A stretch of 6,603 nt of DNA from an uncultured Porphyromonadaceae bacterium. GTDB taxonomy: Bacteria > Bacteroidota > Bacteroidia > Bacteroidales > Muribaculaceae. The translations under genes were made by a program, and so were the position numbers. The notes beneath the pieces are model-generated. The model made no database searches and was not told where the DNA came from. It was given only the letters and a program-made list of their open reading frames with translations. This document shows, piece after piece, positions 1 to 6,603 of this stretch. The stretch is taken from NCBI GenBank assembly GCA_900549445.1, contig UROS01000130.1, forward strand, positions 1-6,603, given 5' to 3'. The number at the start of each line of letters is the position of its first letter. Position 1 is the first letter of the stretch.

Positions 1-117
1 GCCTTTCACTCTCAGACCGCCGAAAATAGCGGAGCGGGTGACTGCGCGGATTGCCGCATTCATACCGGGGGCGTCACCTCCGGAGGTGAGGATGCCCACA
101 CATTTTATTTGTGCCAT
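1..117 (-). CDS. pfkA: 6-phosphofructokinase, N-terminal 39 residues (partial, runs off the window)
   Basis: Phosphofructokinase phosphorylates fructose 6-phosphate to fructose 1,6-bisphosphate, the committed step of glycolysis, in the cytoplasm. The start codon is at 117-115 and the frame is open to the window edge. The visible N-terminus contains the family's nucleotide-binding loop TSGGDAPGMNAAIR (residues 11-24); G14 aligns with Gly11 of the Bacillus enzyme. R24 and R28 align with Arg21 and Arg25, which belong to the allosteric effector site in the bacterial ATP-dependent enzymes. Roughly 285 further residues of a normal PfkA lie outside the window, including the residue that separates ATP-dependent from pyrophosphate-dependent enzymes, so the phosphoryl donor is not proven here. 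The gene has its own predicted promoter just upstream and follows the 97-residue membrane protein gene on the same strand after a 91 bp gap. The family call is very secure; the choice among pfkA paralogues, which Bacteroidales often carry, is not. Confidence 0.95.
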   Translation of the reverse strand, partial: MAQIKCVGILTSGGDAPGMNAAIRAVTRSAIFGGLRVKG

Positions 118-156
118 ATCTTGAAGTTGTTAGAGTATGTCTTATGATTCCAAACG

Positions 157-187
157 CAAATTTACGCAGAATTTCTTTATGTTCAAT
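157..187 (-). promoter_or_regulatory. Bacteroidetes-type promoter for pfkA
   Basis: Read on the minus strand, a -7 box TAAATTTG (164-157) matches the Bacteroidetes consensus TAnnTTTG exactly. A -33 box ATTG (187-184) matches TTTG at three of four bases, with a 19 bp spacer. Transcription would start near 150, leaving a leader of about 33 nt before the pfkA ATG. The site lies wholly between the stop of the 97-residue gene (209) and pfkA, so pfkA need not depend on read-through. The boxes are seen directly; promoter activity is inferred. Confidence 0.6.
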
Positions 188-208
188 TTTTTTAGCAGTG
201 ATTTTCCG

Positions 209-502
209 TCACCGGTCACGGCGTATAGGCTCGTCGAGAGGACTGCGGGGAGCTACGGGAGTGGATTTCCTGGCCGACGGCTTTTTCTTGCGGTGCCTGC
301 CGCGGCGATTATGCCGGCTGGCGGCGGAATACCCGTAAAACGGCTCACTGACTGCAGCTGCAACCGCTGCGGTGTCGGCGGAAGGTGGCTCCGGAGCGGG
401 GCCATGACCTACACCGTTGGCGATGCCTATGGCAATTATCAGAATTACGAGAAGGAAGCCGAGCGCGATGAGTCCGCGGCGTTCCCGCGAGGTGAAATTC
501 AT
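209..502 (-). CDS. Small single-pass membrane protein of unknown function (97 aa)
   Basis: I do not recognise a named family. The protein opens with a short charged segment, TSRERRG (residues 4-10), followed by a hydrophobic helix (about 10-32), then an Ala/Pro linker (35-55), a strongly basic Arg/Lys/His patch (about 63-79) and a C-terminus ending PLDEPIRRDR. This predicts an inner-membrane anchor with a positively charged soluble tail; the charge distribution leaves the topology unclear. An ERRG motif just before an N-terminal helix also occurs in Bacteroidetes helix-hairpin-helix (ComEA-like) proteins, but no helix-hairpin-helix domain is present here, so any link is only a resemblance. 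The start at 502 is the only sensible one, because it puts the charged segment and helix at the N-terminus. The gene lies 75 bp after sdhB and beyond a terminator. No good -7/-33 pair is visible upstream, so it may rely on terminator read-through. The membrane-protein architecture favours a real gene. Confidence 0.7.
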   Translation of the reverse strand: MNFTSRERRGLIALGFLLVILIIAIGIANGVGHGPAPEPPSADTAAVAAAVSEPFYGYSAASRHNRRGRHRKKKPSARKSTPVAPRSPLDEPIRRDR

Positions 503-512
503 TGTATGTCTG

Positions 513-557
513 TTGTTTAAATAAATCGTCCCCGGCTGCGTCTTGCAACCGGGGACG
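513..557 (-). terminator. Rho-independent terminator of the sdhCAB operon
   Basis: The arms 527-535 (CGTCCCCGG) and 549-557 (CCGGGGACG) pair perfectly over 9 bp. After one C/A mismatch, a further 3 bp (537-539 with 545-547) close a 5 nt loop (540-544). On the minus strand the hairpin is followed directly by AUUUAUUU (526-519), a U-rich tract. It begins about 20 nt after the sdhB stop codon, the expected place for an operon end, and it separates sdhB from the 97-residue gene. The U tract is interrupted by A, so some read-through is plausible. Confidence 0.82.
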
Positions 558-577
558 AGAGATATTTTACCCGATTA

Positions 578-1333
578 TCAGTCGGCGAACTTGGCCTTGA
601 TGAACTCGCGGTTCAGACGGGCAATGTTGCTGAGCGATTCGTTCTTGGGGCATTCGGCGGCGCAGGCACCGGTGTTGGTGCAGTTGCCGAAACCGAGTTC
701 GTCCATTTTCTTCACCATTGCGCGGGCGCGGCGTGCGCGCTCCACCTGACCCTGGGGAAGCAGTGCGAACTGGCTTACCTTGGCTGCGACAAAGAGCATT
801 GCGGAGCCGTTTTTGCAGGCTGCCACGCAAGCGCCGCAACCGATGCAGGTAGCGGAGTCCATGGCGATGTCGGCAACCTCTTTCGAGATGGGGGTTGCGT
901 TGGCATCGGGAGCGCCGCCGCAGTTGAACGACACGTAGCCGCCGGCCTGCTGGATCTTGTCGAATGCGTTGCGGTCAACCATGAGGTCGCGGACAACGGG
1001 GAAGGCAGCCGAGCGCCAGGGTTCGATTGTGATTGTATCTTCGTTCTTGAATTTACGCATGTGAAGCTGACAGGTGGTGATACCCTGCACGGGGCCGTGG
1101 GGATGGCCGTTGATATAGAGCGAGCACATGCCGCAGATGCCTTCGCGGCAGTCGCTGTCGAACACCACGGGCTCCTCGCCTTTTTCCACAAGCTGCTGGT
1201 TGAGCATATCGAGCATTTCGAGGAAGCTACTGCCGGTCGAAACGTTTTCAACGCGGTAGTTCACGAGCTTGCCTTGCTCCTTGGGTCCACGCTGACGCCA
1301 AATTCTCAGGTTTACGTTAATTAAATGTTCCAT
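578..1333 (-). CDS. sdhB: Succinate dehydrogenase/fumarate reductase iron-sulfur subunit
   Basis: SdhB/FrdB carries electrons between the flavin of SdhA and the hemes and quinone site of SdhC, on the cytoplasmic face of the inner membrane. The 251-residue protein has the full set of cluster ligands. C62, C67, C70 and C88 in the N-terminal plant-ferredoxin domain fit the [2Fe-2S] cluster. In the C-terminal domain, C163, C166, C169 and C228 fit [4Fe-4S], and C173, C218 and C224 fit [3Fe-4S]; this assignment follows the Wolinella and E. coli enzymes. The sequence closely resembles the Bacteroides subunit, for example in DCREGICGMCSLYINGHPHG (residues 61-80) and in its end, REFIKAKFAD. I chose the ATG at 1333, which gives the N-terminus MEHLINVNLRIW. 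An in-frame ATG at 1360 would add nine residues (MVQINKKLK), but that stretch looks like an AT-rich leader. It is the last gene of the operon, 80 bp after sdhA, and is followed by a terminator. Confidence 0.96.
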   Translation of the reverse strand: MEHLINVNLRIWRQRGPKEQGKLVNYRVENVSTGSSFLEMLDMLNQQLVEKGEEPVVFDSDCREGICGMCSLYINGHPHGPVQGITTCQLHMRKFKNEDTITIEPWRSAAFPVVRDLMVDRNAFDKIQQAGGYVSFNCGGAPDANATPISKEVADIAMDSATCIGCGACVAACKNGSAMLFVAAKVSQFALLPQGQVERARRARAMVKKMDELGFGNCTNTGACAAECPKNESLSNIARLNREFIKAKFAD

Positions 1334-1361
1334 TTTGAGTTTTTTATTGATTTGGACCATA

Positions 1362-1394
1362 CCCGGGCGGATGGCGGTGAAGCTATCCGCCGGG
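1362..1394 (-). other. Intercistronic RNA hairpin between sdhA and sdhB
   Basis: The arms 1362-1372 and 1385-1394 pair over 10 bp (mostly G-C) with one bulged base at 1365 and a 12 nt loop. In the transcript the stem starts about 20 nt after the sdhA stop and ends some 28 nt before the sdhB ATG. No U tract follows it, so it is unlikely to be an intrinsic terminator. An mRNA processing or stability element that sets the sdhA:sdhB ratio is a reasonable inference. The structure is read from the sequence; its function is not shown. Confidence 0.5.
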
Positions 1395-1413
1395 CAGTCT
1401 CGTGGGTTAATGA

Positions 1414-3441
<2,028 letters not shown>

Positions 3442-3480
3442 ATCTGTTGGATTTATTATAATGAAATTATGAGGGATGAA

Positions 3481-4296
3481 TTATTCGAAGATTGCGTTGG
3501 GGCAACCGGCGCAGGGAGCATCGGCAGGACAGCCGGCTGCGGCGGGGCAACCGGGAGCGGCTATGCACTCGGTCTGTGCGGCCTGATATGCTGCCACTTC
3601 CTGAGCGAAATCGCCTGAATTGGCGCGGACAGTAAACACGATTGCCTGTGCGATGAAGAATGCGATTACAATCGAAGTCCACCAGAAAGCGATTTTCTTA
3701 AGGCGGGGAAGCCAGATCATGCCGTTCCATCCGCAGGTCTGGAACATCGACCAGAATCCGTGGTTCATGTGGAACCAAAGAGCCACGAAACCGATGATGT
3801 AGACGATGGGAGTCCAGATCTGGCTGAATGCTATATAAAGGAAGAGAGTACCGGCGGCAGGAGAGACCTCAACACCGTCGTAAACATACTCGCAGCCCAG
3901 AATTTCGGCGAGCTGCATCTTAGCCCAGAACTGGATGAGGTGGATTACGAGGAAGGCGAGAACCACAATACCGAGAACGAGCATGTTCTGCGACGACCAC
4001 TCAACGCCTACAGGCTTTGCGGTGACCTGATAACGGTCGTTGCCGCGGGCCTTACGGTTCTCGAGGGTGAGGACAAGGGCGTAGATGATGTGGATGATGA
4101 AGAGGGCAGCGAGGCCGATGGAAGCCACAAGAGCATACCAGTTGGCGCCGAGGAACTCACAGACGGCGTTGTAGGCCTGGGGCCAGAAGATCGCCACACC
4201 GTTCATCAGGCAGTGAAAGGTAACGAATAGGACGAGGCACGCACCGGTGACAGCCATCACGAGCTTACGTCCTATAGATGAGCTTGTTAACCACAT
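3481..4296 (-). CDS. sdhC: Succinate dehydrogenase/fumarate reductase cytochrome b subunit with cysteine-rich C-terminal tail
   Basis: This subunit anchors SdhAB in the inner membrane, binds two b hemes and exchanges electrons with menaquinone. It has 271 residues and five predicted helices (about 10-32, 51-78, 104-124, 148-176, 203-223), the layout of single-anchor enzymes, so no sdhD is expected. Candidate heme-ligand histidines are H28, H69, H119 and H176 (H179 is an alternative for the last), one in or beside each of helices I, II, III and IV, as in Wolinella FrdC. The N-terminus MWLTSSSIGRK, CEFLGANWYALVA (46-58), ENRKARGN (79-86) and LWFHMNHGFWS (173-183) match the Bacteroides subunit. 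After helix V the protein continues for about 45 residues. The last 28 contain five cysteines (244, 250, 256, 262, 265), four of them spaced by exactly six residues; Bacteroides homologues that I recall stop soon after helix V. It is the first gene of the operon, with its own promoter. Confidence 0.95.
   Translation of the reverse strand: MWLTSSSIGRKLVMAVTGACLVLFVTFHCLMNGVAIFWPQAYNAVCEFLGANWYALVASIGLAALFIIHIIYALVLTLENRKARGNDRYQVTAKPVGVEWSSQNMLVLGIVVLAFLVIHLIQFWAKMQLAEILGCEYVYDGVEVSPAAGTLFLYIAFSQIWTPIVYIIGFVALWFHMNHGFWSMFQTCGWNGMIWLPRLKKIAFWWTSIVIAFFIAQAIVFTVRANSGDFAQEVAAYQAAQTECIAAPGCPAAAGCPADAPCAGCPNAIFE
3499..3554 (-). repeat. Short direct repeat inside the sdhC cysteine tail
   Basis: The 11-mer GGGGCAACCGG (plus strand) occurs at 3499-3509 and again at 3544-3554, 45 bp or exactly 15 codons apart and in the same codon register. 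On the coding strand both copies encode a GCP-type unit. Together with the intervening GCPAD unit, this suggests the tail grew by duplication of a Cys-Pro-Ala/Gly-rich module. The repeat is short, so shared codon choice in similar peptides is an alternative explanation. Confidence 0.4.
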
Positions 4297-4371
4297 AGTA
4301 GTTGATGATTTTTAGATTATTAATCGGTTAATTGAATTATATGCTATTGTCGGGGTATTGTTTCTTCAGTG

Positions 4372-4403
4372 CAAATTTACTGCAAAAAAACCGCCTTTAC
4401 AAC
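4372..4403 (-). promoter_or_regulatory. Bacteroidetes-type promoter for the sdhCAB operon
   Basis: On the minus strand, the -7 box TAAATTTG (4379-4372) is an exact TAnnTTTG match. The -33 box GTTG (4403-4400) matches TTTG at three of four bases, with a 20 bp spacer. Transcription would begin near 4365, giving an AU-rich leader of roughly 70 nt with no obvious structure before the sdhC ATG. It lies back to back with the pheT promoter. The flanking bases match those of the pfkA promoter almost exactly. Confidence 0.65.
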
Positions 4404-4447
4404 AATTAGAGAAAAAATTAGTTAATTTTGTTCGGGGCGGGAGGAAG

Positions 4448-4479
4448 TTTGGAGATTTGGAGAAATAGATGTAACTTTG
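4448..4479 (+). promoter_or_regulatory. Bacteroidetes-type promoter for pheT
   Basis: A perfect -33 box TTTG (4448-4451) and a perfect -7 box TAACTTTG (4472-4479, consensus TAnnTTTG) are separated by 20 bp. Transcription would start near 4485, giving a leader of about 50 nt. This is the best promoter match in the window, which fits a constitutive housekeeping gene. Activity is inferred from the consensus alone. Confidence 0.72.
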
Positions 4480-4485
4480 TGGCGT

Positions 4486-4505
4486 GGCAGCTATTGCCGG
4501 CTGCC
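4486..4505 (+). other. Hairpin at the 5' end of the predicted pheT leader
   Basis: GGCAGC (4486-4491) pairs with GCTGCC (4500-4505) to form a 6 bp GC-rich stem with an 8 nt loop, starting almost exactly at the predicted transcription start. No U run follows, so it is not a terminator. The leader has no phenylalanine-rich leader peptide of the E. coli pheM type and no T-box-like structure. A 5' stem of this kind could protect the mRNA end, but that is an inference. Confidence 0.4.
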
Positions 4506-4534
4506 GACGGTTTAGAAGAAATAAACACAATCTG

Positions 4535-6603
4535 ATGAATATCTCATACAATTGGCTTAAGCAATACCTCGACTTTGACCTTTCGCCCGAAGAGCTCGCC
4601 GCCGCGCTGACCTCGATCGGACTCGAAACAGGCTCGGTTGAGGAAGTTGAATCAATCCGCGGCGGTCTCCGCGGAATTGTGATCGGAAAGGTTCTCACCT
4701 GCGAGGAACACCCCAACAGTGACCATCTTCACATTACCACCGTAGACCTCGGCAACGGCGAGGCTACCCAGATAGTTTGCGGCGCGCCCAACGTGGCAGC
4801 CGGTCAGACCGTTGTCGTGGCGACAGTGGGCACTACCCTTTACGACGGCGACAACGAATTCAAAATCAAGAAATCGAAAATCCGCGGCGTTGAATCGCTC
4901 GGCATGATCTGCGCCGAGGATGAAATCGGCGTAGGAACCTCACACGACGGCATTATAGTGATTGACCGCGAAGTCGCACCCGGTACTCCCGCCGCCGACT
5001 TCTTCAATCTGAAATCGGACTACGTTCTTGAGGTGGATCTCACTCCCAACCGCATAGACGCCGCCAGCCATTACGGTGTGGCGCGTGACCTCGCCGCCTG
5101 GATGAAGGAGCACGCCACAGCCTGTCCGCTTAAGCGCCCCGACGTTGACGCTTTCGCCGTTGAGGCTCCCGAAGGGGGCATTACGGTGAGGGTGGACAAC
5201 ACCGCAGCCTGTCCCCGCTACTCGGGCGTGACAATCAAGGGTGTTACCGTAAAGGAGTCGCCCGACTGGCTCAAGAGCTGCCTCACTGCCGCCGGACTCC
5301 ATCCTATAAATAATGTGGTCGACATCACGAACTACATACTGCTCGGAATGGGCCAGCCGCTCCACTGCTTCGACGCCGCGAAAATAGAAGGCGGCGAAGT
5401 GATTGTACGCAATGCCGAGGAAGGACAGAAATTCACCACGCTCGACGGCGTCGAGCGCACCCTCTCGGCCGCCGATCTGATGATCTGCGACACGAAGAAG
5501 CCCATGTGTATAGCCGGAGTGTTCGGCGGACTGGATTCGGGCGTCACCGAACAGACCACCGACGTATTCCTCGAAAGTGCGTATTTCAATCCCACGAGCG
5601 TGCGCAAGACAGCGCGCCGCCACGGGCTGAGCACCGATGCCTCGTTCCGCTATGAGCGCGGCACCGATCCCAACTGCACGATGTATATGCTCAAGCTCGC
5701 CGCCCTGCTGGTGAAAGAGCTCGCCGGAGGCACGATTACCGGCCCCGTCAACGACATCTACCCCACCCCGGTGCTCCCCGCAGAAATCCGCCTCGACTAC
5801 GGATATTTCGACCGGCTCACCGGCAAACATATCCCTGCGGAGACCATACTCTCGATTCTCGAGAGCCTCGAGATGACCGACATGAAAGCCGACGCGGAAG
5901 GTGTCAGCTTCAAAGTGCCCACCTACCGCGTTGACGTGACCCGTCCGTGCGACGTGGTTGAGGACGTGCTCCGCATCTACGGATACAACAACGTTGAGAC
6001 CGGCGACGTGGTGAAATCCTCACTCGTGAACCGCTCGCGCGAGGACATAGCCTGCGACCTCCAGCATCTTCTGAGCGAACAGCTCACCGCCGAAGGCTTC
6101 AACGAGATACTCAACAACTCGCTTTCCGCCGAGAGCTACTACGAGCCTCTGGAGCAGATGCCGCTGAGCCACTGCGTGAGACTGCTCAACCCGCTGAGCA
6201 GCGACCTCGCCGTAATGCGCCAGACACTGCTGTTCGGCGGACTCGAATCGGCTGCCCATAACATCAACCGCAAGCGCACCGACGTGATGATGTATGAGTT
6301 CGGCAACGTCTATTTCCTCAACCCCGAGGCAGAACCCACCGCCGAACAGCCTCTCGCGCCTTACAGCGAAAGCAGCCGCCTGGCTCTGTGGATGAGCGGC
6401 AACCTGCGCCCCGGCAACTGGGCGCGCCCCGCTACGGAAGTCACCTTCTACGACCTCAAGGCTGTTGTGGCCAACATTCTGGCCCGCATCGGCGCCAACC
6501 TTTCGGAAATCAAACTGACCAAAGGCAACGGAGAAATCTACAGCACGTCGCTCGACATCGCCACCCGCTCGGGCAAGCCGCTCGGCTCCATGGGCGTGGT
6601 CAG
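4535..6603 (+). CDS. pheT: Phenylalanine--tRNA ligase beta subunit (partial, 3' end outside the window)
   Basis: PheT forms the alpha2-beta2 phenylalanyl-tRNA synthetase with PheS in the cytoplasm; it binds tRNA and hydrolyses mischarged Tyr-tRNA. The ATG at 4535 gives the canonical start MNISYNWLKQYLDFDLSPEE, and the frame stays open for 689 codons to the window edge. In order, the chain shows a tRNA-binding OB domain (about 40-155, with HPNSDHL at 59-65), the B3/B4 editing domain (about 210-390, with NNVVDITNY at 259-267, HCFD at 277-280 and RRHGLSTDASFRYERG at 361-376), the B5 domain (about 418-487, with the acidic cluster D473/E476/D477), and then the catalytically inactive class II-like fold (from about 500, with LNPLSSDLAVMR at 551-562). 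Family members are about 800-820 residues, so about 120-130 residues are missing here, including the C-terminal ferredoxin-fold anticodon-binding domain. pheS is not adjacent upstream; the gene stands alone and diverges from sdhC. Confidence 0.96.
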   Translation, partial: MNISYNWLKQYLDFDLSPEELAAALTSIGLETGSVEEVESIRGGLRGIVIGKVLTCEEHPNSDHLHITTVDLGNGEATQIVCGAPNVAAGQTVVVATVGTTLYDGDNEFKIKKSKIRGVESLGMICAEDEIGVGTSHDGIIVIDREVAPGTPAADFFNLKSDYVLEVDLTPNRIDAASHYGVARDLAAWMKEHATACPLKRPDVDAFAVEAPEGGITVRVDNTAACPRYSGVTIKGVTVKESPDWLKSCLTAAGLHPINNVVDITNYILLGMGQPLHCFDAAKIEGGEVIVRNAEEGQKFTTLDGVERTLSAADLMICDTKKPMCIAGVFGGLDSGVTEQTTDVFLESAYFNPTSVRKTARRHGLSTDASFRYERGTDPNCTMYMLKLAALLVKELAGGTITGPVNDIYPTPVLPAEIRLDYGYFDRLTGKHIPAETILSILESLEMTDMKADAEGVSFKVPTYRVDVTRPCDVVEDVLRIYGYNNVETGDVVKSSLVNRSREDIACDLQHLLSEQLTAEGFNEILNNSLSAESYYEPLEQMPLSHCVRLLNPLSSDLAVMRQTLLFGGLESAAHNINRKRTDVMMYEFGNVYFLNPEAEPTAEQPLAPYSESSRLALWMSGNLRPGNWARPATEVTFYDLKAVVANILARIGANLSEIKLTKGNGEIYSTSLDIATRSGKPLGSMGVV

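Noticed and set aside
204..222. Possible terminator near the end of the 97-residue gene (CGTCACCGGTCACGG region)
   Set aside because: The repeated GTCAC units are in direct rather than inverted orientation, so no stable stem forms, and the T-rich tract at 186-193 does not follow a hairpin.
137..520. 127-codon plus-strand frame overlapping the 97-residue gene
   Set aside because: Its translation shows no domain, membrane helix or plausible start context, whereas the minus-strand frame has a clean helix-plus-basic-tail architecture. It would also run across the sdh terminator and the pfkA promoter.
1334..1360. Upstream in-frame ATG of sdhB at 1360
   Set aside because: It would add MVQINKKLK. 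The coding content resembles an AT-rich leader, and the conserved subunit begins at the ATG at 1333.
1362..1394. sdhA-sdhB hairpin as an intrinsic terminator
   Set aside because: No U-rich tract follows the stem on the minus strand, and sdhB is needed in the same complex. A proper terminator is present after sdhB.
4485..4534. Phenylalanine attenuator or T-box in the pheT leader
   Set aside because: The leader is only about 50 nt. It contains no Phe-codon-rich leader peptide, no T-box-type sequence and no terminator/antiterminator pair.
4366..4716. 116-codon minus-strand frame across the sdhC-pheT divergent region
   Set aside because: It overlaps both promoters and the start of pheT, and it encodes a low-complexity Ser/Pro/Arg string with no family features.
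4940..5830. 296-codon open frame on the minus strand opposite pheT
   Set aside because: It is antisense to the conserved PheT OB, editing and B5 regions, has no recognisable domain, and is explained by codon bias on the other strand.

Overview
The window is a stretch of core-metabolism chromosome from a member of the Bacteroidales, most likely of the Muribaculaceae (S24-7) type. That assignment is an inference. It rests on the Bacteroides-like form of the fumarate reductase/succinate dehydrogenase (an sdhC-sdhA-sdhB operon with one five-helix cytochrome b subunit), on three promoters that fit the Bacteroidetes sigma factor pattern (TTTG-like box, 19-20 bp, TAnnTTTG), on AT-rich translation starts without Shine-Dalgarno sequences, and on the PfkA and PheT N-termini. 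No mobile element, CRISPR array, tRNA or rRNA is visible.

Layout. Positions 1-117 (minus) hold the first 39 codons of a 6-phosphofructokinase gene (pfkA), with its own promoter at 157-187. Positions 209-502 (minus) encode a 97-residue single-pass membrane protein of unknown function. A strong intrinsic terminator at 513-557 lies between it and the operon upstream. Positions 578-4296 (minus) carry the operon in the transcribed order sdhC (4296-3481), sdhA (3441-1414), sdhB (1333-578). A stable hairpin sits between sdhA and sdhB. Positions 4297-4534 are a divergent promoter region firing sdhC to the left and pheT to the right. From 4535 to the window end (plus) is pheT, the phenylalanyl-tRNA synthetase beta chain, 689 codons long here and cut off before its C-terminal domain.

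How the genes work together. SdhCAB is a membrane-bound complex linking the menaquinone pool to the succinate/fumarate couple. In anaerobic gut Bacteroidales it runs mainly as a fumarate reductase, disposing of glycolytic electrons and yielding succinate, so its nearness to pfkA joins upper glycolysis to the terminal electron sink. PheT is an unrelated housekeeping gene sharing only the divergent promoter region.

No new multi-gene system is evident. The most unusual points are a cysteine tail with six-residue spacing on the cytochrome b subunit, an apparent N-terminal extension on the flavoprotein, the unknown membrane protein, and a nearly identical -7 region in the pfkA and sdhC promoters.
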